Assembly: GCF_021018895.1 (NCBI RefSeq)
Contig: NC_079376.1
Span: forward strand, 25,316,001-25,380,000
Source: Seriola aureovittata
Taxonomy: Eukaryota; Chordata; Actinopteri; Carangiformes; Carangidae
Length of the DNA: 64,000 nt
Direction of reading: 5' to 3'
Position numbers and translations under genes: made by a program. Positions 11,217 to 21,184 of the stretch are shown here, in pieces (within the stretch, counting starts at the first letter, position 1; every line of letters starts with the position of its first letter). A model generated the notes under the pieces. That model had not been told where the DNA came from. It was given only the letters and a program-made list of their open reading frames with translations, and did not search any database.

Positions 11217-12774
11217 TTAGGGTGCTCTAGACAGCGCGTCCGCAACAACGTTGTCAGAGCCCTTAATATAACGGATATCGAAGCAATAGGCTTGCAAAAA
11301 CAGTGACCACCGGATGAGTCTCTGGTTAGGACACTGCAACGAATTTAGGAAGGTCAGTGGGTTATGATCGGTAAAGACCACAAGGAGTGCACTGCTTCCA
11401 CCAACATACACATCTAAATGTTTCAAAGACAAAATCAACGCCAACGCCTCTTTTTCAATGACAGAGTAGTTGAGTTGATAAGCGTTAAACTTTTTGGAGA
11501 AGAAACTGATGGGCTTATCTATCCCCAAATCATCAGCCTGCATGAGGACAGACCCAGCACCTACATAGCTGGCGTCCACATACAACTTGTACAGGCAGTC
11601 AAAGTGCGGAACAGCGAGGACAGGCGCAGAGCACAGCAAAGTTTTAACCTGTTCAAACGCTTTCTGGCAGACAGGAGACCAAATAAGCAGGTCAGTAAGA
11701 GGTGCTACAACAGTGGAGAAATTCCGACAAAACCCCCGTTGATACCCCACCAGACCGAGGAACCGCATCAACTCTTTTTTGGTTGTTGGGACAGGATAAT
11801 TTTGGACAGCCTGGACTTTGGCATCGACAGGACGCCCCTGCCCCTGCCCCACCACTCGGCCGAGGTAGGCCACAGTTGCCCTCGCAAACTCACACTTTGC
11901 GAGATTAACCGTGAGCCTCACCTCCGCCAAACGGGCGAACAGCTCCCCAATACGCACTAAGTGATCCTCTCAAGTGTCGGAGTAGATGACCACATCTTCC
12001 AAATACACCGCACAACCTTGCATGTCACCGACAACATAATTCATTAGACGCTGAAATGTGGCCGGCGCGTTACGAAGGCCAAAGGGCATGACAGTGTACG
12101 AGTAGAGGCCTGCTGGTGTAATAAAGGCTGCCATCTCACGCGCTCTCTGGGACAGCGGAACCTGCCAATACCCTTTCAACAGGTCGAACTTGCTCACATA
12201 CTTCGCTGCGCCCACCTAGTCAATACAATCATCCACCCTAGGGAGAGGAAAAGAATCAGGTTTAGTGACACTGTTCAGTTTACGAAAATCTGAACAAAAA
12301 CAAGGTGTACCATCTGATTTTGGAACCAGCAAACACGGAGAAGATCAGCTGGAAGCACAAGGCTCTGCAATGACATTCTCTAACATATATTTCACTTCTG
12401 CATCTAAGTGCTTGCGTCTGTCGGCATTAACCCGATAAAACCTTTGCTTTATGGGCTTAGCCTCCCCAACATCACTGTCATGCTCCAACAAGTGAGTCTG
12501 ACTAGGCGTGTCACCAAACAAACAAGGGAAATCCTGAATCAGCGGAACCAACTCCGCTCGCTGCGCCACCGACAAGTGCCCCAACAATGTATCCAGGTTA
12601 GCCAACGCGGCCGCTCAACAACGCATGGTCCGCCGCGTCTAAACCATCCTCCTCCAACCCCAGTGAGGCAGGAGGCTGAACCGGACCTGGGCCAGCTGCA
12701 CAGATCGCATGGGCCACAACATCTAACTGCGCACCACCCGGCCCCTCGAGAGTGCGTGCGTGCGTAATACGGTT
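11217..12774 (-). pseudogene. Reverse transcriptase-RNase H region of the gypsy element
   Basis: In order on the - strand: an N-terminal linker (12774-12600, with a frame change), a segment up to about 12345, then the RT palm with FDLLKGYWQVPL and FGLRNAPATFQR, the active-site box YLEDVVIYSD, the connection domain, and RNase H with LYVDAS, EKEALAL, FTDHNPL and DNVVADALSRAP. RNase H keeps its D-E-D-D residues. In RT the usual first Asp of the xxDD box is Glu. Three in-frame stops, at 12345-12347, 12216-12218 and 11970-11972, break an otherwise continuous frame; two stand where Trp and one where Gln would be expected. The enzyme would copy the element RNA; this copy cannot. Confidence 0.85.
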
Positions 12775-12777
12775 TAA
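12774..12777. repeat. TTAA target-site duplication, left
   Basis: TTAA directly outside the left terminal repeat of the Kolobok element; its partner is at 15361-15364. Confidence 0.85.
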
Positions 12778-12797
12778 GGCGAGACACTACAGGTGAA
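12778..12797. repeat. Kolobok terminal inverted repeat, left
   Basis: Begins GGCGAGACAC and continues to AGGTGAA; three mismatches to the right repeat, all at positions 11-13. Confidence 0.8.
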
Positions 12798-13529
12798 TAG
12801 GGTAAAATTTTCAACTAATAGATGTCACCATGAAACTTCTCAAGTTGATTTCTGACATAAAGACAAACATTTTTTGTATTACAACGTTTCTGTAATTTTA
12901 TGTTTAAATATGCAAATTAGGCATCATCTACTTAAATATGCGTGATTTTGCATACATTTCCAGGACAAAAATCTGAACATTGGATGAAGCTAGGATTTAA
13001 ATTCTTGTTTCATTTTGTTCACATATAAGATGCACAGGTATTTACAGAGGGGATTTTGGATATCCCTTTTTATCACTCCAAAAATCACAAAAAACTGTTA
13101 ACGGTCCAAAAAAATCAATTTTCGACATGTTTTTAGGTGTAAAATGTTCTATAAATCAGGTTCTGAATGAGATATCAACAATCCCTTCTGTAAATATCTG
13201 CAGAATGTAGTTAGGAATACAACTGGAAAGTTTGGTGTATGTCTGTGCTGCTGAAATGGAGATTTCTTGCTCAGAGTGTGAGAAAAAACACATTTTGAGA
13301 AAACGGCCTTTAAAGATTTGTATTGTAAAATTCTATATAGTTTTATTGGAAACCAAGTATTAACATAAAACAAATCTATTAAATTTTTGAAATACATATA
13401 ATCCAATCATATCAACATATGAAACAATGAAATATATTACTGAAAAACAGCATGTCTGCCCTATTTACATCCTTATTTCAACTAAATCATTCATCATCTA
13501 CATTTATAATTCACTGTATAAACTTCGCC

Positions 13530-13554
<25 letters not shown>
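13530..13554. repeat. (CA)n microsatellite inside the Kolobok element
   Basis: Twelve CA units just downstream (on the - strand) of the transposase stop codon. Confidence 0.9.
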
Positions 13555-13560
<6 letters not shown>

Positions 13561-13600
13561 CTGTCTGTCCTGCACAACTATGTCAGCCAGTCATGCCAGG

Positions 13601-14368
13601 CTAGTTGTCCATGCCTGCTCCATATGTCGGTCCCTCGCCCAGCTCTAGCTGATGTCTTTTCACTTTTTTAGCTGTGCCCAGACTCATGCGCTTACGCTTT
13701 GCACTTGTAGTTGCGATGGCCTCAGCTTTTGATACTCTGAGCGTATCAGTTTCCCTCATTGCACTGATGGTAACATGTGTGCTCTGAAGCCACAACCTCT
13801 CCATTACACTTATCATGGCAGAGGCACCTTCATTGAAAGTGAAGATGGCCATACTTGCTGCTGCCTCGAGTCTGGTTTTCCCCACAAACACCGCTTTTGG
13901 ACACCGCGCCCATATAACGGAGTTGAGACACTCATTTGCATTTTGAGTGCCTCCATGCTGCATCCGCTGTAGCAGGCTGTCACTGGACATGCGGTGGTAC
14001 ACTGGAATCAGCTTCCTGCCCACCTCTCGTGCTCGAAAATTTCCAGCATGGCGTTTATGGCTATCAGGTGTTTCCCCATTCTCCTCTGCTTTCCTGTACC
14101 AACAGCAGGAGGGATCACACCTGGTGAGCAGGGGGTTGTCATCAGTGGACATGGAATGAAGGAGACATGCCCATATGGCTGCCTTCATCTGATCAAGGTT
14201 ATTGAGAATTACTCCTCCGTAATAATTTTGCAGGGTTTTACACTTGTTGGCAGTCAACTTCCCCAAATAAATGTAGAGTGTGATGCTGCTTATCTTTGTC
14301 TGGTCAGGTTTTATTATTATTTCATCAATATCACACACACATACACACAATGCAAAAATGTCACACAC
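13601..14368 (-). pseudogene. Kolobok transposase, C-terminal part
   Basis: The first about 30 residues, with CVCVC from a TG/CA run, are probably not original. From about 14260 the frame shows the family-like order TANKCKTLQNYYGG, MKAAIWACLLHSMSTDDNP, a CDPSCCWYRKA block, IPVYHRMSSDSLLQR, GTQNANECLNSVIW and AIFTFNEGA, then a basic tail ending GPTYGAGMDN. This matches the C-terminal third of Mutator-like transposases of animals. The stop at 13601-13603 looks like the original end. It is not joined in frame with the N-terminal half; a deletion at about 14330-14380, next to a CA microsatellite, separates them. Confidence 0.7.
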
Positions 14369-14379
14369 CTTTCACTTTT

Positions 14380-14913
14380 TTAGTCGTGTCTCTGGTACGT
14401 CTTTATGTGAAGCCCAGGGATCCCCAACACTTTTGAGATTTTATTTAGCGCTGCATATCCCAGCCCAAGTTCGTGTGCCAGCAGCACCATCCTAACGTTC
14501 ACGTCAAACGCAACATCCCTGCGCGTTTCTGCGTGGAGACGAGTGGAGGTGTAAACACCTTTTCTGTATCGATCACTGCTTTCACACAGACCGCACTCCA
14601 GCAGAAGGCTACTACAGAAGCCTTGGTTTTCTGAATCTATTGTTATTTTCAGGCCCGCGTTCCCACACACCAGACAGATCAGATCACTTGTCAGTTCATT
14701 CAGACGTGAAATGTGAATGACAAGCCACTGCTGAGACACGTACTCGTCTCCCCCTTCGTTGCCTTGTCGTAAGGACAATTTACGGCCGGATGAACTTACA
14801 TAAGTCGGGTTTCCCGTCTCCTCTCCTTCATCTGTCTTTCTCCGATGTTTTCGTGCGTATTTTAGTTGGTTTTGTCTTCTTTTAGAAGACTTTATTCGCG
14901 GCTTGCCCGGCAT
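14380..14913 (-). pseudogene. Kolobok transposase, N-terminal part
   Basis: The ATG at 14913 starts a basic leader (MPGKPRIKSSKRRQ), a localisation or DNA-binding tail. A Cys pair LVCGNAG and a second pair LECGLCESS follow at about residues 83 and 107, the zinc-binding pattern at the N terminus of Mutator-like/Kolobok transposases. Then comes the family-like stretch around VLLAHELGLGYAALNK, and the frame stops after 177 residues at 14380-14382. Intact relatives continue for several hundred residues from here. The missing part would hold the DDE catalytic triad, so this is half of a deleted gene. The other half lies at 13601-14368. Confidence 0.65.
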
Positions 14914-15340
14914 TTCTAAAACCCCGCGGGAGACAGCAGCGAGTCACATGACGCTTCTGAACCAATGACGTTGTCAGAAACCGTCACCAACCAATGAGAT
15001 GTTGAGTTTAGCTTCCGACCTGCCTTTCTACTTTCATGATTGGTTTCTAATACAAAGGATATGCCCATATTTGGATCTGACAGACGTTAGCAGGGGAAAT
15101 AGAGCTTTCCAACGGTACCACATATGACAGGGCACAGACGAGGCTGGCGGAGCCTCGCGCAGTTTCAAAAAGCTGACTTTAGGAGAAATCTACAGGCGCA
15201 TCACAGACAAAAGTGGAGTGAAATGAACACCTAAATGTGTATTTTGACCATATTTTTTTTACTAGCATGAAAGAAGACATGTAAAGGAAGCAAAATATCA
15301 CAAAATCTCAAAATTGATCAGCGCTTGGGAAAACGCTGTT

Positions 15341-15360
15341 TTCACCTACCGTGTCTCGCC
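15341..15360. repeat. Kolobok terminal inverted repeat, right
   Basis: The reverse complement begins GGCGAGACAC and continues to AGGTGAA, pairing with the left repeat. Confidence 0.8.
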
Positions 15361-15364
15361 TTAA
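15361..15364. repeat. TTAA target-site duplication, right
   Basis: Exact partner of 12774-12777. Counting one copy restores phase of the interrupted gypsy pol frame. Confidence 0.85.
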
Positions 15365-16582
15365 GCAAGTTAATGTGGCACAGCTGAGTAGGCTTTCTAT
15401 GCTGAGGTGTTGAAATAATATAATTCTGCTCTGAAACCTTTTTGAGTACTGTGTGCGGACCAGTAAATTTAGCCAGAAAAGGTGAAGTCACCACAGGGAG
15501 CAAAGCCAACACTTGATCACCAGGGCTAAAAACACGGTACTCAGCCTGACGGTCATAGAACTGCTTCATTTTCACCTGCGCAGAAGCCAAATTGTCTTTA
15601 GCCAGCTCTCCAGCGGCATAAAGTCTGTGTCGGAAACCGTTGACATAATCAATCAAATTTTTAGGAGGCTGCGACTCCTTCCACTTATCCGCCAACGCAG
15701 CCAGGGAACCTCTTACACAGTGTGCGCAAAAACCAATTCAATCGGGCTAAACCCTGTACTTTCCTGGGTCACCTCTCTAGCCGCGAGCATCAACCAGGGC
15801 AAACCCTCCTCCCAATCCCTCCCCAACTCAGTGCAATACGCACGCAAGATGGATTTTAAGGTCTGGTGGAAGCGCTCCAGAGCACCCTGACTCTGAGCAT
15901 GGTAAGCAGAGCTCTGCACGTGCTGGACACGGAGCTGCTTCAACACCTGAGAGAACATATGGGAGGAGAAATTTGACCCCTGATCAGACTGAATGACTTT
16001 CGGAATACCAAAGATGGAAATAAACTGAGAGAGCGCCCGCACAACAGAGCGAGTGGTTATGGTACGCAGTGGATAAGCGGCAGGGTAACGAGTACTCTGA
16101 CACATCACAGTCAAAAGTTCAAACGGCTGGTTGACAGCAGGAATGGGACACAATGGCACTGGTTTTAAAAACTGGTTGGGTTTGTCGGTCAGCTGACAGG
16201 TATGACAAGTTTTAATGAACGCAGACACGTCCCTCTTTATACGAGGCCAGAAAAAGTGCCTCAACAGCCGACCATACGTCTTCCTCACAGCAGAATGACC
16301 AGACTCATCATGAGCAACCCGCAACACTGGCTGACAGAGCTTAGCTGGCAACACAATCTGCAATACAGGATCCCCCACAAAACCACCGTGCTGCACCCAC
16401 CTTTTCACAAGCAGCGCGTCCTGCAAAAAATACCCACAAGCGCTGTCCCGCATCTCACTCTCAGGCCGAACCTGCTCAAAAAACGGTTTTAAGGAAGAGT
16501 CAGCCTGCTGCACTGCAACTAGCTCACTACGAGTTACTGACGCAGGAAAAGCAGACAGAGGCAAGGAGAATTTTTCTAACAC
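15361..16582 (-). pseudogene. Integrase region of the gypsy element
   Basis: From 16582 the frame passes through the HHCC zinc-binding domain (H and H in HDESGHSAVRK, then CHTCQ) and the DDE core. The second Asp is in IQSDQGSNFSS and the Glu in QGALERFHQTL. The core lacks the segment that should carry the first catalytic Asp; PFE runs straight into LLTVMC at about 16114, so a short deletion has occurred. A frameshift at about 15711 leads into the C-terminal domain (15695-15361, with FSPGDQVLALLP and CHINLL). The frame then reaches the Kolobok insertion. Integrase would insert element DNA into the host genome. Its position before RT identifies the Gmr1-type order. Confidence 0.85.
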
Positions 16583-16891
16583 TTTTCTTATCTAATTGAG
16601 ACGCCACCTCATATTCTATTTTCGCCTTGGCGCGCGTCACCACACAGGCTGTAAAAGCCTTCGGAACATCACGTTCATTCTCATCCGGTTCTGACCTCAC
16701 CAGTGGCCCCGGCGAAACCACCACAGGTGGAGGTACGTCTGCGCACACCCAAGCACCAACCAAATCATTGCCCAGATTGACTGACACCCCCGGGATCGGC
16801 AGCGCGGGCCGGACCGCCAGCTCAGCCTCCCCCTGAAACAAGTCACAATGCAGCATCACTTTGTGCACCGGAACCGATCACACATTTAGAT
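16583..16891 (-). pseudogene. Protease-integrase spacer of the gypsy element
   Basis: Follows the protease on the - strand. It contains LPIPGVSVNLGNDLVGAW, the C-terminal part of a retroviral-type protease fold (a G-N-D segment after the flap), then a Pro/Asp-rich linker and TACVVTRAKAK. A TGA stop at 16878-16880 and frame changes near 16905 and 16580 separate it from the neighbouring frames. Confidence 0.65.
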
Positions 16892-17765
16892 TCATTCCCC
16901 GCACGGGAACAGAACTGCCCGTTTCAGACTTGTCAGACAGTGACAATCACCAGCCTGAATAAATGAGTGAAAAGCCCCGGTGTCCCTCAGAATCGTCACC
17001 GGCACTTTCTCCCCACCACCTACCACGGCCACGAAGCCCTGCGAGATAAACGACCGGTAGGGATCCCACTCAGCGGGACAAACATTGTTTACAGGCAAGG
17101 ACACAGGACCAACAGGAGTGACCACCGGAGGAACAGGTGCAGCCAAACCAACACCTTTTACAGGCGCACCAACAGCAGCATTTCTAAGCTTAGCTCTCAA
17201 CAAATGACAATCCACTTTCCAGTGCCCACGCTTATGGCAATAGTGACAAACCTTCTCTGGATCACGCACATTGCTGCCACCTCTACCTTCCCCATAGAAA
17301 GGTCTACCATAACGGTTAGATGACTCCACATCCACACTGTCCCTGTTTCCAAAACCCGCCCGGGCCTCACCAAAACTACCCCGGTGCATCAACACATAAT
17401 CATCGGCCAACGCTGCCGCCTCAGCCGCAGTCTCTGCCTTCTGCTCCGTAATATAGGTAGCCACACGCCCAGGAACAGAATTTTTAAACTGCTCTAACAC
17501 AATTAGGTCACACAAACCCTCAAAGTCTTCCACCTTTGCTGCGGAACACCAACGACTGAAATGGATGTTCAGGTCCCGAGCAAACTCGAGGTGAGACTGC
17601 TTCCCCCCCTTTCTCCAAGACCTAAACCTCTGACGATACGCCTCTGGAACAAGCTCATAAGTTTTAAGCACAGCTGATTTGACAGATAAATACTTTCGAC
17701 TTTCTGCATCACTCAAAGCTGAACATGCTTCCTGTGCCTTGCCTGTCAGCACACACTGCAACTGT
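16892..17765 (-). pseudogene. Gag with SCAN-like capsid, zinc knuckle and protease start
   Basis: The first about 115 residues, with GKAQEAC, LKTYELVPEAYRQRFR, SHLEFARDL, LIVLEQFKN and VATYITEQK, have the look of the SCAN-like capsid domain of Gmr1-group Gag. A CX2CX4HX4C zinc knuckle follows at 17207-17248 (CHYCHKRGHWKVDC), which binds RNA. The protease active site DTGA lies at 16973-16984. Gag packages the element RNA. The N terminus is lost: at about 17766 the frame leaves Gag and enters hAT sequence. The frame fails shortly after the protease start, near 16905. Confidence 0.8.
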
Positions 17766-18143
17766 GGCTGAATTATGCCTCATCACAGTATGGAGAACCC
17801 ACAGTACCTCTGCCTTTTGGATCTCTGGCGGTAAAATGAAGCTTTTCAAAGCCGACTGAGGGGTGGCGTCTGAATTTGTATCTTTAGCTCGTGCTCCGAA
17901 CAACGCAGGGATTAGCCTGGCCCCGCTGTGGCTAGCTGCTGCCGCCGCATACCGCTGGTGCTTAACTTCGTTCATATGCGCCTCAACTGCTTTGACACCC
18001 ATGGTCCCTAAGGAAAAAGTCTTTTTACAAAATTTGCACGTTGCCTTATTGTTATTTTCAGTGGGGGCCAACCACTTCCTAAATGAATCCTCCTCCATCC
18101 ATTGCACTTTCCCATCTTTGCTTTTCGAACCGCACTTTGACAA
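17766..18143 (-). pseudogene. hAT transposase N-terminal fragment
   Basis: A BED-type zinc finger is visible: CKFCKKTFSLG followed by HMNEVKHQ, giving Cys2-His2 with the spacing used by hAT transposases to bind their ends. It is preceded by WMEEDSFRKWLAP and followed by a low-complexity linker and SFILPPEIQKAEVLWVLHTV, the conserved entry to the transposase body. The frame is then cut at about residue 120 and runs on into Gag in another frame. The likely start is a Met upstream of the finger; the exact one is uncertain. RNase H-like catalytic domain and dimerisation domain are missing. Confidence 0.65.
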
Positions 18144-18396
18144 CCTCCGTGCGTACTGGCTGCACGCAGGCCGACGTCAGTCTGTCGCTGACGTACCGTA
18201 AAACGGCTGTTAATCGCAGATCTCTGATTTACAACGGTATTTGTACTAAGTTAAACAAATACACACTATGTTTTACGGTCATCCACCGTCTGGAAATTTA
18301 ATACCTACAGCAAATTTATGGTAAATTTAAGACAATTTAAGACCTTAATTACCCGGATTTTAATTTAAGACTTTTTAAGGACCTGTGGGAACCCTG
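17766..18396 (-). mobile_element. hAT transposon, 5' part only
   Basis: The outer end at 18396 reads, on the - strand, CAGGGTTCCCACAGGTCC and then TTAAAAAGTCTTAAATT, a terminal sequence typical of a widespread vertebrate hAT group. Inside is the beginning of a BED-finger transposase. The element stops abruptly at the gypsy Gag sequence near 17766, so its remaining 3' part is missing. No matching end was found on the far side of the gypsy element. Confidence 0.7.
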
Positions 18397-18904
18397 TCTT
18401 TTACATCCAAGCACACCCATCTTTTTGAAAAGTTTCCCTACATTAACGGTACGCTCATAAAGCGATTCTAGGAGCAACTACCTCTTTATCTCTCTCCCAA
18501 TAAATGTGAAAAAATGTCTGACTTATTTGGAATGGTAATGCTAATTCTACAAATGTGGAAGCTGGACTCTGGACCCATATATGATTTGTGGTATATCACT
18601 TGGAGAGACTGAGAATTTTACAATGAAGATGGATGACGTGTTTGCTAAGATCTGGGACCTTGCACTGACATTCTTTTAGGGGTAGAGTCAATGTGTTGAG
18701 TCCAGTGTAAAACATCATGCTGTGTATTCTGTTTCCCCTTTTTTGTAAATATAATTTTGTTCTTTTTAAAAGAAACACTGCCTTTCACCTAATTTATCTG
18801 TGACTGTGGCCACTGTTGTTATGTATGATGTGTTATGTTTGTGTGTGTAACTGCAGACATGCATATATTATATTATATATGTATTATATATTTTTGTGTA
18901 TGTG

Positions 18905-19165
18905 TGTGTAATGTCTCCTCAAAGCTTTTAAAGTGGCAACAATCAATTAAGAAACAGATATTTTCTCAGCAGTTGGTAGAGACCAAAAACTGAGCTAAAA
19001 GAAAGTCAGTATTGGACTTACAGTCATCAGGTGGACACAAACAGGACTCAGAATTAAGGATAATGTTGCTCTGTCTGCTGCACATGAGCCAAAATAATTT
19101 TATAAGGTAAAAATACATCAATTGTTGTGTTGTCTGTTGTTACACTGCCCCAAGTGGCCTAAAAA
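18905..19165 (+). repeat. Dispersed repeat C, copy 1
   Basis: Shares CTCAGxAGTTGGTxGAGACCA, GAGCTAAAAG, AATGTTGCTCTGTCTG and a terminal CATGCAGCTTTAA with 36740-37015. Confidence 0.6.
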
Positions 19166-19253
19166 TAAATACATGCAGCTTTAACAAATGTTTTATGTTT
19201 GCATTTAGTGGGTTTTACTCATTAATATGATCCATAAAAAGAGATGTGTAGTG

Positions 19254-19323
19254 AAATATATATACTGTGTATATATATATATACATATATATATACAGTA
19301 TATATATATGTATATATATATCA
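19254..19323. repeat. (TA)n-rich palindromic tract
   Basis: Alternating TA runs broken by ACTGTG, ACATA, ACAGT and ATGTA, largely self-complementary. Confidence 0.85.
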
Positions 19324-20504
19324 TTTTCTTTTAATACAAAAACACCCTTTGGCTGTCAATCGACATTTCAACTGTATGCATGTCTTTCTTTACATTTTGC
19401 CCAAATGAATTGGGAACACATTAGTCATAACAATGATTTTCATTTATTCCTATAGGGCAACACCATCAATGGGTTGATATTGGTTTGATTTGGTCATTTT
19501 ATTTTGGCAAGCACACGCACCTGATGAAACCACCTGTCACAATCACAAAGCAATGTACCAGGATCACAGATGTAATGTAACTATATTTTCCTCACTAATT
19601 CCAAATTTTTTTGTAATTTTTTAAGTATTGATGACGATGAAGAGAGTTCATTACATATCTTCTTGAGGGGAACATAGATGGTTTTTTTTTTTTTACAATT
19701 TCATGGCAATTCCTCCAGTAGTTGTTGAGATATTATGGTCTGGATCAAAGCGGCGGGCAGACTAACACCTGTAGCATGAATATATTGGTAAAATCAGGTT
19801 TAACTGGTGCCTCACTGCTGTCTACTATATACTGTTGTTTTCATTTTGAACTTTTTTAATTTTTCTACTTCCATGTATGGAGATGTTCCACCACAATAAC
19901 AACACAGTAAAATCAAAATGGTCACAATGTGAAGCAAAATTGTGATGATTCTGATTTCAAATAAAGGAGGTGCAAAAGTTAGTGAGACTGTTGACAGAGA
20001 GGCTTTTTCATCTTTGCTAAGTGCAGCTTTAAACAAGTAAACAAAATGTCTGCCTAAAATTGTTGCTTTTGGCAATTAAAAATGCAATTAACAATAGGTT
20101 ATATTATATATTTCTCTTTATATTTCCACATGTTTTAATTTAACTATTTATTCCTGTTTGTATTTGCATATTTATTTTCGTATTGTTTTTTATGGCTCTC
20201 CTATCACTCCGTAGAAGACTACAGTACCCTATGTTGGATCACCAGCCGTTTGGCTAGGTCTCCAGGTTAACCGCAGTTAGTTGGTGATGATGATGATGAT
20301 GGTGACTTTTGAGTTTGTTGATACAACATGGAAATTACTTTTATGTTTGACGTGCATTTGTAGAACATGTAGGTAAACATAACTCAGGTGAAAAGGCGTC
20401 TTCCTTACCTGTTCAGTAATTCCAGAATCTCATATTCCCATTAGGGGTTTCGGGAATCAAGCATGTACGCCTACGGGGAACGCCAGTCGTAAGTTACGCA
20501 GCGC

Positions 20505-20567
20505 ATTTGACCAATAGAATAGCAAAGTGTCGTGACGCCACTTCCTGACCGGTAGTTTTGCGGGAAG
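20505..20567 (+). promoter_or_regulatory. Putative vrk1 core promoter
   Basis: A TATA-less block directly before the presumed first exon. It holds a CCAAT box (20511-20515), TGACGCCA (20533-20540), an ETS-like CACTTCCTGACCGG (20539-20552) and an E2F-like TTTTGCGGGAAG (20556-20567). CCAAT plus E2F-type sites suit a proliferation-linked kinase. The start site itself is not determined. Confidence 0.5.
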
Positions 20568-20619
20568 TTTGGACCTAATACAGTTTAGCTCACAGTCAAC
20601 GATAAACAACAAAGTGAAG
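20568..20619 (+). other. vrk1: vrk1 non-coding exon 1 (approximate)
   Basis: The stretch ends at a good donor, GAAG|GTGTGT, at 20619/20620 and is followed by an intron ending TGTTTTAG at 21184. No ATG in it leads into the kinase frame. The 5' edge depends on the unknown start of transcription. Confidence 0.45.
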
Positions 20620-21184
20620 GTGTGTATTCATCTTATATTTCAGCGAAATGTGTAACTGTCGCTTGCGTCGACAATGTCGCAGATATTCACAAGCGTTTGT
20701 TATCATACATCGTCACAGGACAGCTAACGTGAGACATCGATGCTAACGAGCCAGCGCAGTTAGCAATGTAGCTAACTAACGTTTGTAAAAACGTAATGTC
20801 ACGATTCACCACCACCTTGCTAACGTAACGGTGGCTTTTCCCGACGTGGTCTGCCCACAAACGCCTTATGTTTAACGGCAAGAGGTTGTTACCTTTGCAT
20901 TATACATACTGGTGATTAGTGTGTATTAAAACCTACAGTCTATGGTGTACGCACTTTACGTAGCTGTGAGTTAACAAGTGAACTCAGGATGTGGTTAGCT
21001 AACTTCACCAGTAAATCAATCAAAATACCATGTAAGACCGAGGATAAAACACTTGTTTGTATTTGTATTATGTCACAAGCGACATGAGGACTCATTGGTC
21101 CGTTCACAGTGTACAGTTAATGTATCTAGTTAAGGCTATGAGGCATGGAGAAGCACTAACAGCCCCAGATGACTTGTGTTTTAG

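Larger units (their letters stand above)
12778..15360 (-). mobile_element. Kolobok-type DNA transposon, deletion derivative
   Basis: The ends are inverted repeats beginning GGCGAGACAC; 17 of the first 20 positions agree (12778-12797 and 15341-15360). The element is flanked by TTAA on both sides, the target duplication typical of the Kolobok superfamily. It lies inside the integrase-RT boundary of a gypsy element, so it arrived later. The - strand encodes two parts of a Mutator-like/Kolobok transposase, but the catalytic middle is gone. At 2583 bp it is shorter than an intact element with a transposase of roughly 600 residues would be. It could only move with help from a complete relative. Confidence 0.85.
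10406..17765 (-). mobile_element. Gmr1-like Ty3/gypsy LTR retrotransposon, decayed, 5'-truncated
   Basis: Read on the - strand, the order is gag with zinc knuckle, protease, integrase, reverse transcriptase, RNase H, 3' LTR. RT and RNase H are of Ty3/gypsy type, but integrase stands before RT, which is the arrangement described for the Gmr1 group of deuterostome gypsy elements and otherwise known from Ty1/copia. A Kolobok transposon (12778-15360) splits pol between the integrase tail and RT; the frame continues in phase across the insertion when one TTAA is counted. Several frameshifts, stops and a deletion make the copy dead. The 5' LTR and first part of gag are missing, replaced by hAT sequence at about 17766. 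Confidence 0.85.
18397..20500. other. Gene-free stretch between transposons and vrk1
   Basis: Holds a copy of repeat C (18905-19165), an AT palindromic tract (19254-19323), and a piece near 19620-19760 (CAATTTCATGGCAATxxxxCC) that resembles material at 33650. No exon recognised. Confidence 0.4.

Noticed and set aside
11418..11960. Long + strand open frame of 180 codons
   Set aside because: It is the mirror of the gypsy RT-RNase H coding strand; its peptide has no recognisable domain.
13994..14383. + strand open frame of 129 codons
   Set aside because: Antisense to the Kolobok transposase fragment, no domain.
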